A DNA stretch of 42,097 nt from an uncultured Erysipelotrichaceae bacterium (GTDB lineage: Bacteria; Bacillota_I; Bacilli_A; Erysipelotrichales; Erysipelotrichaceae). A model generated the notes under the pieces. The model saw nothing but the letters and a program-made list of their open reading frames with translations, did not search any database and was not told where the DNA came from. The stretch's first letter is position 1. Each line of letters begins with the position of its first letter. Location of the stretch: NCBI GenBank assembly GCA_934725085.1, contig CAKVAL010000014.1:1-42097 (forward strand). Reading direction: 5' to 3'. The position numbers and the translations under genes were made by a program. Below, in pieces: positions 6,720 to 14,340 of this stretch.

Positions 6720-8003
6720 TTAAAATTCATAATCAGCTTGATCATATTCAACGCCTAATTCCAATTCGTGTGAACTGTATTGAACATTAAGTTTTAACCC
6801 TGCAAATTCGCCTTTTTTAAGAATTGGTACATCAAAGTAATTGAATTGGTCACAATTTCTTACAGTTATTTCAAGACATTCTTTTTCATTCCTGTCTTTT
6901 ATTTTTCTTACATAAAATTCATCGCAATCAAGAAAGTGCCCCAAATCATATAACTTTACATATTCTTCTACAGTTAGAATGCTGTCGATATATTTGACAC
7001 CATATTCGACTATCCCAACATGCAAATTACTTTCGAGAAAATCACAAGCATCTTTAGCCCATTTATTGCAAAAATCATAAGCTTTGCTGCCAAAATCATA
7101 GCTAGGAAATCTTTTTGTGAGAGTTTTTAAGCCATCTTCACTTTCAAAAGCGACAAAAGCTGTAAAGTTTCTATTAGAATAGGCTAACTTCACATCATTC
7201 TCTTCTAAGCAATACTCTGTAACAGTGATTGTCTCGTCTTTTTTGTTTGCTAGATAAAAACTTGTATTATACTTATCAAGTTCTTTTCTTGCCTCTTCGA
7301 TGGTATTAAAAGTTTTTATAACTTCAGTTTTGCAATCACTCGCCTCAAAAACATTACCACTAGTGCGAACTTTTGGGATGTCGTATCTGCCAAAAGTTGC
7401 TTTTCCTTTTATTAAAGCAAAGGGTTTGTTTTCTTCCTGCTTAATTCCCTCTAAAAGTATATATTTAACCTTAGAAAGATCTAGAACGAAAGTGGGACGG
7501 ACGTAGACGTTGTCGTAAGGTCCGTTGAGGTAGAGACCACCATTGCTGCTCACGTAAAGCGGGAAGCTGCCACAAGTATCTCTTAACCATACATACTTAC
7601 TATTTAAGAAATTTTTTAATATTGTAGGGTCAGTATTTTTTGCTGCTTTTGTGAGTTCATCCCAGCTAGGTAAAAATACTTTATGTGTTCTTGCGTCCTT
7701 TGGGGTATCCCAATCTGTCGAATTATTGCCTTCGAAAGTTTTTAAATCTTTTTGTTGAACTGGCGTTTCAACGATTGCGTTTCTTATGTTTTCGGGTAGG
7801 CTATTGTAATAATCATTATCTAAGTAAATTGCAATTTTAGATGTTTTATATTCGTTTGTTGAACCAAATGTCTTAGTGTCACTGCTTGCCAACTCATTCG
7901 CTAACACCTTATATTGAGTGTCCTGAACATTTTCAATTACAGTGTATTCCTTACCTTCAATAGTAAGTAAGTCCCCAGTAGTTATTGTTTTATTTTTTTT
8001 CAT
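6720..8003 (-). CDS. DUF6273 protein with internal DGR-type variable region
   Basis: 427 residues. The N-terminal part (about 8-180) is a DUF6273 domain, a C-type-lectin-like fold, with DYYNSLP, FLPSWDEL, VWLRD (138-142) and YVRPTFVLDL (167-176). Between WLRD and YVRP lie 24 hypervariable codons, mostly of NNC/NNT type and clearly more GC-rich than the gene. A C-terminal extension of about 250 residues follows with no recognised domain; most DGR target genes end just after the variable region, so this is odd. It shares the whole N-terminal domain with the next gene upstream, which indicates tandem duplication. No signal peptide is visible. Confidence 0.8.
   Translation of the reverse strand: MKKNKTITTGDLLTIEGKEYTVIENVQDTQYKVLANELASSDTKTFGSTNEYKTSKIAIYLDNDYYNSLPENIRNAIVETPVQQKDLKTFEGNNSTDWDTPKDARTHKVFLPSWDELTKAAKNTDPTILKNFLNSKYVWLRDTCGSFPLYVSSNGGLYLNGPYDNVYVRPTFVLDLSKVKYILLEGIKQEENKPFALIKGKATFGRYDIPKVRTSGNVFEASDCKTEVIKTFNTIEEARKELDKYNTSFYLANKKDETITVTEYCLEENDVKLAYSNRNFTAFVAFESEDGLKTLTKRFPSYDFGSKAYDFCNKWAKDACDFLESNLHVGIVEYGVKYIDSILTVEEYVKLYDLGHFLDCDEFYVRKIKDRNEKECLEITVRNCDQFNYFDVPILKKGEFAGLKLNVQYSSHELELGVEYDQADYEF
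7494..7590 (-). other. DGR-like variable region 1 (VR1)
   Basis: It encodes residues 143-166 of the 427-aa protein. Compared codon by codon with VR2 (8064-8160), 23 of 27 nucleotide differences fall at codon positions 1 or 2 and only 4 at position 3, the pattern expected if AAC/AAT template codons were mutated at adenines. The 3' flank (TACGTCCGTCCC...GATCTTTCTAA) is nearly identical in both copies. Confidence 0.7.
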
Positions 8004-8018
8004 TTAATTCCCCCTTCT

Positions 8019-8627
8019 TTATTTTTTTGTGAATTCAATTTTAGAAAGATCTAAGACAAAAGCGGGACGGACGTAGAGGTTGATGTGAGGAACATTGCTG
8101 TCGAGAATACCATTGCGGTCCAGAATAAGCACGTCGCTGCTGTAAATGTCTCTCAACCATGTCCAGCTATCAGGAGCATATGCTTTTAATTTATAATGTG
8201 AGGTACCATAAACCTTAGTTACTTCCTCCCAACTAGGAATGAAAACTTTATGAGTACCTGCGTCGATTTTTTCTCCCCAATTCGTAGGGTTAATAGAAGC
8301 ATATGTGTTTAGTTCGGTTTGCTGAATTGGGGTTTTAACAACTGCGTTCTTAATGATTTCGGGCAAGTTATTGTAATAATCATTATCTAAATAATCAGCA
8401 ATTGTTGATGTTGCGTAATTGTTTGATCTATTATCATCAAATCTTTTCCAAACTGCATCACTAGATAACACCTTATATTGATTACCTTGAACGTTCTCGA
8501 TCACTATATATTCTTGGCCTTCAATAGTAAGCACCTTGCCTGTTGTAATGCCACTTATTTCAGCACTTTTATCTTCAAGGAAATCTGGTTCTCGTCTTGT
8601 TTCTTCTACCGTTTTGAATTCTTTCAT
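8019..8627 (-). CDS. DUF6273 protein with C-terminal DGR-type variable region
   Basis: 202 residues. It is the same DUF6273 domain as its downstream neighbour: TTGKVLTIEG, DYYNNLPE, FIPSWEEV, WLRD (157-160), then 24 variable codons (161-184) and YVRPAFVLDLSK near the C-terminus. This is the usual DGR target layout, with the variable region close to the end. It probably displays a ligand-binding surface that varies between lineages. The N-terminal 25 residues are charged, and no export signal is seen, so it may act inside the cell or be assembled with another protein. RBS is GAAAGAGGCG, 8 nt before ATG. Confidence 0.82.
   Translation of the reverse strand: MKEFKTVEETRREPDFLEDKSAEISGITTGKVLTIEGQEYIVIENVQGNQYKVLSSDAVWKRFDDNRSNNYATSTIADYLDNDYYNNLPEIIKNAVVKTPIQQTELNTYASINPTNWGEKIDAGTHKVFIPSWEEVTKVYGTSHYKLKAYAPDSWTWLRDIYSSDVLILDRNGILDSNVPHINLYVRPAFVLDLSKIEFTKK
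8064..8160 (-). other. DGR-like variable region 2 (VR2)
   Basis: It encodes residues 161-184 of the 202-aa protein. Many variable codons end in C (AGC, GAC, CGC, ATC, CAC, CTC), as products of AAC templates would. Conserved CTT, AAT and CCT codons line up with VR1. Confidence 0.7.
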
Positions 8628-8641
8628 TTTTTCGCCTCTTT

Positions 8642-8839
8642 CTATTTATAAATTTCAATCTGTTTAATGTTTTTAGCGTCAACAAACATGCTACTGTCTG
8701 AGAACACAAATTCAATATCCCCTTCAAAAACAACACCTGAATTAAGCTTGTCATCTTCATAAATTTTGATGTTGTCGAAAGCTCCTTCAAGTTCTAGTTT
8801 CTTCCATGTGGCCAAAAATAATGCCTCATCTAAAAACAT
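8642..8839 (-). CDS. small hypothetical protein
   Basis: 65 residues starting MFLDEALFLATWKK. The ATG at 8839 is preferred because GAGGG lies 7 nt before it; a TTG at 8857 would add six residues but lacks a site. No domain is recognised. It sits 15 nt upstream of the 202-aa DUF6273 gene in the same operon. Confidence 0.65.
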   Translation of the reverse strand: MFLDEALFLATWKKLELEGAFDNIKIYEDDKLNSGVVFEGDIEFVFSDSSMFVDAKNIKQIEIYK

Positions 8840-8841
8840 AT

Positions 8842-9084
8842 TTAAACCCTCACGCAAGAAACATTAGTCGCAAAACATGCGTCTTTGAAACAATGTCTCT
8901 TGTTGAACTCTCTAGCAAGGTCATTTACTTGCCAGTCACAAGCTTCATCGGTTGCTTTTAATTCTTGAATGATTTCAAAGATTTCGTTCTTGATATCATT
9001 ATCAGAATATTTCCCATCATCATATGAAACGCAACCCCAAATGGTGTTTGCTTCATACAAATCTTTAACAATTAATGTTTTCAT
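8842..9084 (-). CDS. small hypothetical protein
   Basis: 80 residues starting MKTLIVKDLYEANTIWGC, with several Cys residues near the end. Function unknown. It has an AGAAAGGAAAAA leader and ends 3 nt before the next gene's ATG, so it belongs to the DUF6273 operon. Confidence 0.65.
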   Translation of the reverse strand: MKTLIVKDLYEANTIWGCVSYDDGKYSDNDIKNEIFEIIQELKATDEACDWQVNDLAREFNKRHCFKDACFATNVSCVRV

Positions 9085-9098
9085 AATTTTTTTCCTTT

Positions 9099-9626
9099 CT
9101 AAATGTGGTATGAATAAATGCCAAGCACTTCATATTCAAGATTCGCCTCTGAACTATAGCTAATAAAACCTGAAAGCCCCATTGAATCATCTTCAAAGAA
9201 GCCCATGTAATTTTCTTCGTTTTTAAAGATTTCGTCTTGAGCTTGATTCAAAGATGTTACAAAATTCAAAAAGTCTTCTTCAGTGTTTGCTGAATCAAAT
9301 TTTTCTAGTTGAGCTTTTAACTTACTTTTATTTTTAATAAATAAATCGTTTTTTAGCTCTGTAGAAACCTGTAGAACAAGCTTTCCTTCATTGTTAAAAT
9401 GAAACAAATTTGGATAAATAATATTTAGCTTGTTTATAATTAAATTAGCGTCATTACCTTCGAGTCTTTCGACCCAAAATTCTTCATCCCAAGGAGAAGA
9501 AAAAACACTATTTCTTTTGAAAACTTGAGAATCTACAATATAATTTTCAAAGTTTTCATTTGAAAGATATTCTGGGTTTTCGTAAACCTCGAATGGATTT
9601 TTCAATAAAACAAATATTTTTTTCAT
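9099..9626 (-). CDS. hypothetical acidic protein
   Basis: 175 residues, acidic and soluble, starting MKKIFVLLKNPFEVYENPEY. No domain is recognised. The ATG overlaps the stop of the preceding gene by one base (TAATG), so the two are translationally coupled. Confidence 0.7.
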   Translation of the reverse strand: MKKIFVLLKNPFEVYENPEYLSNENFENYIVDSQVFKRNSVFSSPWDEEFWVERLEGNDANLIINKLNIIYPNLFHFNNEGKLVLQVSTELKNDLFIKNKSKLKAQLEKFDSANTEEDFLNFVTSLNQAQDEIFKNEENYMGFFEDDSMGLSGFISYSSEANLEYEVLGIYSYHI

Positions 9627-9829
9627 TATTCTTCTTCCTTTCCATAGATAAAGTCATAAAGTGAATTGTCTTCAATCACCTTATTTTCACATTTGACAAG
9701 ATACTCATAATCCTTTCTGGGAATAGCAACCTTGTCTTCTTGCTTCAAGGCAAATTTAACTGCCTCTTGTAGTTCCTTGTCAGTTAAGACAATTTCTTGC
9801 CTATCTCTGACGATTTTGATTTTTTGCAT
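9626..9829 (-). CDS. small hypothetical protein, first gene of the operon
   Basis: 67 residues starting MQKIKIVRDRQEIVLTDKEL. The ATG at 9829 is chosen because GGAGGAAAG lies 5 nt upstream; the frame is open for 13 codons further. It reads as a small helical protein of unknown role. It is the first gene after the promoter near 9925. Confidence 0.65.
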   Translation of the reverse strand: MQKIKIVRDRQEIVLTDKELQEAVKFALKQEDKVAIPRKDYEYLVKCENKVIEDNSLYDFIYGKEEE

Positions 9830-9879
9830 ATTTCTTTCCTCCTTTATTTGCAAAATAAAAGAAGTCATTCACACTAATA

Positions 9880-9928
9880 TAAAAAGCTTCAATTAGTACA
9901 AACAACTTCTATTTATACATATATTATA
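9880..9928 (-). promoter_or_regulatory. promoter with 5' leader hairpin
   Basis: TATAAT at 9923-9928 (minus strand), followed about 12 nt later by a weak hairpin with the loop GTTTGTACTAA and a T-rich tract. The same arrangement is seen before the genes at 21521 and 37301. It drives the DUF6273 operon. Confidence 0.55.
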
Positions 9929-9969
9929 GCAAATAAAGGAAATAATATTTTTTAGGCTGATTATATTAG

Positions 9970-10731
9970 TTTTTCAAACTCTCTTCTTATCCTCATCTAG
10001 AAAATACTGATAACGATATAGATTATGAACAGTTCATTGCACTTAAATATAAGTTTAATTTAAACATTAACGCCGTAAATAGTTTTCACTCTGAGTTAGA
10101 GAGATATTTAGTTTCACAAACCTCTGGTGTTAGTAGTATTTACTTAAAGGACTATATTGGCACTTTTACCTTTTTGAAAAACTATAAAACATCTTTTAAC
10201 ATTAAAAACTTTTCAATGGAAGACGCTAAGAAAATTTTGACAATGATGATTAAAGATACTCTTGCAAAGAAATCTTCACCCACAGACGCTGATATTAAAA
10301 ATACGACCTTAAATCTAAAAAGACCTACAGCTGGTAAAATTAAAAAAGCTAAATCAAATATAAAGAAAGCACGAGTTGTTATTAAAGTTGAACAACGTAA
10401 TGGTGATCGAAATGAATACGAAGGTGACGATGAACAATTAGATTATATTTTTGATAAATATAAATTCTTTCGTAGTATTGGTACGATTAGATTGAATGAA
10501 CTAATTAAAACATATGGTTTATATCAAAAAGGTTCAACGAAAGCTCAAAAAATAGAGAAAATGTGTAAGTTGCCAGATGCACAAGATATAATTTTCCGAG
10601 AAATCTATTTACAAAAATATGGTAGTTTGAATGAACTGAAAGATGCCATTGAAAATTGCGAACCACCAAAAGTTAGTAAGAAACGTGGAAGACCCAAAGG
10701 TTCTAAAAATAAGAAAAAGCAGGATGATTAG
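9970..10731 (+). pseudogene. 5'-truncated gene with basic C-terminus
   Basis: An open frame of 253 codons runs from just after a TAG at 9967 to 10731, with no ATG before codon 83 (10216) and no ribosome site; the TTG at 10174 also lacks one. The product has a lysine-rich middle and an AT-hook-like tail (KKRGRPKGSKNKKK). It lies opposite to its neighbours. It looks like the C-terminal part of a DNA-binding protein cut off by rearrangement. I do not recognise the family. Confidence 0.5.
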
Positions 10732-11465
10732 TCCTGCTTGATTTGTTTAATGTTTATGATTTTTGATTCTGACTGACCATAAGAGTCAGTTAATTTTAAT
10801 TCTAATTTATTATCTGTCAATTCAACAATCATTGGATTGTATTTTGCATCTATAAAAATATCAGCTTTATCTAATACTTCACACGCAATATTAGCTAATT
10901 CTAATTTTATATATAACAAAGAATTCTCTTTAAGTAAAATATTATTCATTCTATCTTCCGAAGGAAAAAGTCTACAAAAAACTAAATTATTGATTATATC
11001 AAAGTTGTTTGAAGGTACAGAACCACAGCGGCTTTTAATCCTTTTAATCGATATAGGTTTTAGTTCAGCCAATTTTAAAACTGAATCATGCATAAGAAAA
11101 GGATATTCGATTGATTTCATTAAAAAATAAGAATTATTTCCCGTTTGATTATCAATTGGGTGATACGCATTGACCATCAAAGAGTTTCTGACATCATAGG
11201 TCGTTATAGGCAATACATAATATGTTTTATCGTACCTCTTCATAATCACAGCCATATGCAAGTAACTCATCTCTGGTGCTAGATTGTTACCAAATTCGAC
11301 CCAACACACGTCACCAACATTATAAAAAGAACTATAATTAAAGCCTGACATTATTTCTTTTGCATAAAATTTATATGCCTTTGCCGAGCGTTCTACATCA
11401 ATATGTCTTGTAGACGATAATGAGTTCATTAAATTTCCTGTAGCCCTTAACATTTTTTTGTACAT
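10728..11465 (-). CDS. MazF/PemK-like toxin
   Basis: 245 residues. After an N-terminal helical extension (about 1-48) comes a MazF/PemK-like barrel: VGDVCWVEFGNN (50-61), AVIMKRYDKTYYVLPITT, and LAELKPISIKRI. The family cuts RNA. No protein antitoxin gene is adjacent; instead the 5' leader holds a promoter, two 44-nt repeats and a hairpin, as in type III toxin-antitoxin loci, whose toxins share the MazF fold. RBS is GAGGA, 8 nt before ATG. The gene is convergent with the truncated plus-strand gene, and the stops overlap by 4 nt. A C-terminal region of about 80 residues has no recognised domain. Confidence 0.75.
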   Translation of the reverse strand: MYKKMLRATGNLMNSLSSTRHIDVERSAKAYKFYAKEIMSGFNYSSFYNVGDVCWVEFGNNLAPEMSYLHMAVIMKRYDKTYYVLPITTYDVRNSLMVNAYHPIDNQTGNNSYFLMKSIEYPFLMHDSVLKLAELKPISIKRIKSRCGSVPSNNFDIINNLVFCRLFPSEDRMNNILLKENSLLYIKLELANIACEVLDKADIFIDAKYNPMIVELTDNKLELKLTDSYGQSESKIINIKQIKQD

Positions 11466-11490
11466 TTTAAAATCCTCGTATATTTAAATT

Positions 11491-11514
11491 AAAAGCAGGC
11501 TCTCGCCTGCTTTT
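11491..11514 (-). terminator. hairpin between RNA repeats and toxin gene
   Basis: Perfect 10-bp stem AAAAGCAGGC / GCCTGCTTTT with a GAGA loop. On the minus strand it follows the repeats and precedes the toxin start by about 25 nt, so it could attenuate read-through into the toxin. Confidence 0.7.
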
Positions 11515-11517
11515 GGT

Positions 11518-11578
11518 ATGCGGGCTCCTCACCCATAAAACAACCTCGCGGTTTTCAAATTATGCGGGCTCCTCACCC
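11518..11578 (-). ncRNA. candidate RNA antitoxin: two 44-nt repeats
   Basis: GGGTGAGGAGCCCGCAT occurs at 11562-11578 and 11518-11534, exactly 44 nt apart. Each copy can form a GGG/CCC stem and is followed by a hairpin with a GCGAG loop (AACCGCGAGGTT, then the longer 11491-11514 stem). Type III antitoxins are tandem repeats of 34-50 nt placed like this. The identification is by layout only. Confidence 0.55.
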
Positions 11579-11592
11579 TAATAATTTCATTT

Positions 11593-11622
11593 ATAATATA
11601 TCACAAATAGTGATAATTACAA
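11593..11622 (-). promoter_or_regulatory. promoter of the toxin locus with palindromic operator
   Basis: -35 TTGTAA (11617-11622), 18-nt spacer, -10 TATTAT (11593-11598). The predicted start lies just before the first repeat. The palindrome ATCAC-N5-GTGAT at 11600-11614 fills the spacer and could bind a repressor. Confidence 0.6.
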
Positions 11623-11771
11623 GAGTTTTTTCACTCTTTCACTAATATTATATTAATTTTCTTTGCATTTATAATACAAACTAATTGTGATATAAAAATT
11701 ATTTTTCACAAATCTTAAAAAAGTCAAATTTTATAATTTGTTGGTGGTTAAAATTCAAATACAGCCTATTT

Positions 11772-12101
11772 TTAGATGGAATTAAACGCCCACGTTATTC
11801 CGAAAATGTCCAATAAATCTGCAATTTCTTTTGGATAATTGTTGACAATAAAATCAAAAACATAAAGGCATTGTTCATCATTTAATTTTGGCAAATAGTA
11901 AGCTTTCGTCAAAACCTCATAAAACGATCTACCAAAGAATATTTTTTGCTTATCTGTTAAATCCCCAAACGGTGACAAACAGCCAAGCTTTTTATCTTCT
12001 TCATTTGGTTCTTCTAAAGCAACCATTCCTGTTTTTAAAACATATTCGTAAATTACAATACATTGCTTATCAGTGAGTCTTAGTTCATTATTATTTTTCA
12101 T
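11772..12101 (-). CDS. hypothetical protein, 'LTDKQ' family member 1
   Basis: 109 residues. It shares a pattern with the proteins at 12157 and 17131: LTDKQ near residue 9, KTGMV, a spacer, QKIFFGRSFYE, then EQCLYVFDFIV and PKEIADLL. The C-terminal block EE(K/Q)IALG(Q/K)I.W of the other two is missing, so this copy is shortened or diverged. Helical, no known domain. Between its end and the toxin promoter (11640-11771) I see only AT-rich sequence. Confidence 0.65.
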   Translation of the reverse strand: MKNNNELRLTDKQCIVIYEYVLKTGMVALEEPNEEDKKLGCLSPFGDLTDKQKIFFGRSFYEVLTKAYYLPKLNDEQCLYVFDFIVNNYPKEIADLLDIFGITWAFNSI

Positions 12102-12156
12102 TTTTCATCTCCTTTAGTTCATTTTCTACTTTGGAATTATTAGAAGGGATATTACC

Positions 12157-12513
12157 TTAAGAATTCGTTCCTTTTTGGATGCCTAAAAGTTTCCAATATA
12201 TTTGACCAAGAGCAATTTTTTCCTCTTCGGTATTTGCTGCTTCTAAAAATAGGTTTGCAACTTCTTTTGGAAGTTCTGGTATATGATAGTTAAAAACATA
12301 TAGATATTGTTCATTACATAAATCTGGTGAAGGATATTTATTTTTTTGAAACTCATAGAATGCTCTGCCAAAGAATATTTTTTGTTTTTCGTTTGGATCA
12401 CATTTTTCAATAACCATTCCTGTTTTTACAGTATATTCGTGAATTATTAGATATTGTTTATCAGTAAGTATTAGTTCGTTTTTGTTCCATGTTTGTTTTA
12501 AATTAATATCCAT
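12157..12513 (-). CDS. hypothetical protein, 'LTDKQ' family member 2
   Basis: 118 residues with the full family pattern: ILTDKQYLIIHEYTVKTGMV, QKIFFGRAFYE, YPSPDLCNEQYLYVF, EEEKIALGQIYWKLL. Function unknown. GGAAAGAGTGG precedes the ATG. It lies directly upstream of member 1 in the same direction, so the two arose by tandem duplication. Confidence 0.7.
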   Translation of the reverse strand: MDINLKQTWNKNELILTDKQYLIIHEYTVKTGMVIEKCDPNEKQKIFFGRAFYEFQKNKYPSPDLCNEQYLYVFNYHIPELPKEVANLFLEAANTEEEKIALGQIYWKLLGIQKGTNS

Positions 12514-12516
12514 TTT

Positions 12517-12608
12517 TTATTCCACTCTTTCCTTTGGCGACAACATTGCGAAGCGTTCTTGAATGATCATTTTGTCTAATTCAGTTCTGTATTTTTTTCG
12601 TTATTCAT
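12517..12608 (-). pseudogene. small gene with a one-base gap in an A run
   Basis: The ATG at 12608 overlaps the end of the upstream gene. The frame breaks after about 6 codons at a run of seven A's (near 12595). With one more A it would read MNNEKKYRTELDKMIIQERF and on to SPKERVE and a TAA at 12517, 4 nt before the next gene. The clean continuation and tight spacing suggest a small gene with a homopolymer frameshift, either real or a sequencing error. Confidence 0.45.
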
Positions 12609-12786
12609 AAAAGTCACCTTCTCTACGCTTTTCCTTACGCTTATTTTCTTTTTGATGAGCAACGGCTTGTTTTAATACCTTACAGCCACTGCAATTGTTT
12701 CTGTTTTTACAAAACCAACAGTTATCATTCGCAAAGAAGAAATACGGTGGTGGCTCAGGTCTAGGCTTTCTCCATTTTTTAGTCAT
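12601..12786 (-). CDS. small Cys-rich (zinc-binding) protein
   Basis: 61 residues. A CWFC-x5-CSGC knuckle (residues 23-35) probably binds zinc, between a Pro/Trp-rich start and a very basic tail (KENKRKEKRR). Probably nucleic-acid associated. It overlaps the upstream gene by 8 nt. Such proteins are common in phage and plasmid small-gene clusters. Confidence 0.65.
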   Translation of the reverse strand: MTKKWRKPRPEPPPYFFFANDNCWFCKNRNNCSGCKVLKQAVAHQKENKRKEKRREGDFYE

Positions 12787-12991
12787 TTTTTACTGGAATC
12801 GCTGCAATCTTCAACACTCTAAGTGATGATATATGAGTGCACCCAGCGACAGTGCATTCCTCTTCACGCCCGTGTGAGTAAATATTTGTAATGCAACCTG
12901 TTTGTATTCGAGCCGCTCTATTATTTTTGCCTGAGCTTGAATAAACTACATAATCGCCTACCTGTAATTCGTTCCCATTAACATCTTTCAT
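12779..12991 (-). CDS. small beta-barrel-type hypothetical protein
   Basis: 70 residues beginning MKDVNGNELQVGDYVVYSSS, a typical start of small KOW/SH3-like phage proteins that bind nucleic acid or protein. The ATG at 12991 is preferred over 12997 because AAAGGAAC is better spaced. Function unknown. Confidence 0.65.
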   Translation of the reverse strand: MKDVNGNELQVGDYVVYSSSGKNNRAARIQTGCITNIYSHGREEECTVAGCTHISSLRVLKIAAIPVKND

Positions 12992-13027
12992 AAACAAAGT
13001 TCCTTTCTATTTTTTTTAAACAAAATA

Positions 13028-13462
13028 CTATAATTTGTAGTCAGTTTTTATCAAATCCTTTGATATTACGCTATACTCACCAAAATTGTTATAAGTCACT
13101 TCCCAAGGACTACCTTTTCTAAGAAGTGTATGGTTTATTTCCCAAGGCTCTAATATTCTTTTTGTCCTAATGATTAGATTGATTTCAGCTTTGATGTTTT
13201 CTGGCAATTGGTCTTTTAGCGGAATATTGAAAGTTATTTTTGAGCCACCAAATCCGCAATATTGGTTGTATACTTCTAAAATCGCTGGTCCAAAATCCAT
13301 AGCAATGAAATCATCATCAAATAATGGATTATTAGAAAACAAAAAGAATCGTTGAATGTAATAAAGAATTTTTTGTAACTGTAAGTTAGATACAGGCTTG
13401 TTTTCTTCTATACAAAGATTAACAACATAATTAGCAACATCTAACGCACTTAATTTAGTCAA
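13028..13462 (-). CDS. Panacea (DUF4065, SocA-like) protein
   Basis: About 144 residues: TKLSALDVANYVVNL, NLQLQKILYYIQRFFL, DDDFIAMDFGPAILEVY and a C-terminal GSPWEVTYNN match the Panacea domain, known from antitoxins that protect against varied toxins and from phage GepA-like proteins. The start is uncertain: TTG at 13462 has GAGGTGG upstream and overlaps the stop of the DUF488 gene; ATG at 13477 is the alternative. If it is an antitoxin, the DUF488 neighbour is the nearest partner candidate, but that is inference. Confidence 0.75.
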   Translation of the reverse strand: MTKLSALDVANYVVNLCIEENKPVSNLQLQKILYYIQRFFLFSNNPLFDDDFIAMDFGPAILEVYNQYCGFGGSKITFNIPLKDQLPENIKAEINLIIRTKRILEPWEINHTLLRKGSPWEVTYNNFGEYSVISKDLIKTDYKL

Positions 13463-13817
13463 TTTCAACCACCTCATAACCTTTCTTAGACATCCACTTT
13501 GCAAATAGGTGTCTATGGCAAAAATCATCACTTTTTTCGTAGCACAACAATACGATATCTTTGCCTTGACCTAATTTTTCAAGTTCGCTATATACTTTAA
13601 CCTCATCAAGTTTTGATAATACATCCCTTTGATATTCCCTGACATATCTTTCTTTATTAGCAAGTCTTTTCCAATCAAATAATATTTTTTGAGTTGGAGC
13701 AATTTTCTTGTATTCTTTCCCTGCAAAATGCTTAGGAGGGAATAGGGAAATTGACACTTGTACTAAGTCTTTTGGTAACTTGTTTGCTTTTGCAAAATAG
13801 CTTGTGTAAATACGCAT
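13455..13817 (-). CDS. DUF488 family protein
   Basis: 120 residues from the ATG at 13817, which has GGGGC at -8. MRIYTSYFAKANKLP, IVLLCYEKSDDFCHRHLFA and a final MSKKGYEVVEID are the hallmarks of DUF488, a small alpha/beta family with conserved CYE and CHR motifs that has been linked to DNA-related and stress loci. The role is not established. It lies between DUF2726 and the Panacea gene with an overlap, so co-translated. Confidence 0.8.
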   Translation of the reverse strand: MRIYTSYFAKANKLPKDLVQVSISLFPPKHFAGKEYKKIAPTQKILFDWKRLANKERYVREYQRDVLSKLDEVKVYSELEKLGQGKDIVLLCYEKSDDFCHRHLFAKWMSKKGYEVVEID

Positions 13818-13818
13818 T

Positions 13819-14340
13819 TTAAGCCCCTTCCTCAAGGTATATCTTGTCTATGCTAGCAGATATCCTTTTCACATCGTTTGTGTTGTTAAATCCTCTTAAA
13901 AGAGGTATTTGAGCGTCTTTAAGGATGTCGTCCTTAAGTTTGTCGTTAACTTTTGCATCTTTTGAGAAATGTGAAGAGTCATCTAGCTCGATAGCACATA
14001 GAATATGCAAATCTTTATCAGCAATTGCGAAATCAAGATGTCTAGATTTGATATAGTTGCGATATCTTGTCCTATTAGAATTATCGAAACCTTTATTCGC
14101 ATTAACCAAATCTTCCATTCTTACTTTTGGAAAAATAAGAAGATCATCATTAATTTTTGAACGGAGTTTCATGTAAAACGAATATTCGTTTTTAGTGAGT
14201 ATAGGTACTGCATAATAAAAGTTTTTCTTAATACGCTTTCTGCTTGCTTCAAGAGATAATAGCCTGCCAATAAGACAGGCTATTGGAATAAAGACGATTA
14301 TTATTACTAGTAAAGATTTACTTGATGTAAATAATGCCAT
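13819..14340 (-). CDS. membrane-anchored DUF2726 protein
   Basis: 173 residues: one N-terminal membrane segment (about 8-28), then a DUF2726 domain with LTKNEYSFYMKLR, FPKVRMEDLV, HLDFAIADKDLHILCAIELD and a C-terminal PLLRG. DUF2726 has a restriction-endonuclease-like fold (D...E-x-D/K). The start overlaps hpf by 23 nt. AGAAGG precedes the ATG. Confidence 0.78.
   Translation of the reverse strand: MALFTSSKSLLVIIIVFIPIACLIGRLLSLEASRKRIKKNFYYAVPILTKNEYSFYMKLRSKINDDLLIFPKVRMEDLVNANKGFDNSNRTRYRNYIKSRHLDFAIADKDLHILCAIELDDSSHFSKDAKVNDKLKDDILKDAQIPLLRGFNNTNDVKRISASIDKIYLEEGA

Noticed and set aside
11518..11578. Two 17-nt repeats as a minimal CRISPR array
   Set aside because: Only two copies, the intervening sequence is itself a hairpin related to the next one, no Cas genes, and the layout in front of a toxin fits an RNA antitoxin better.
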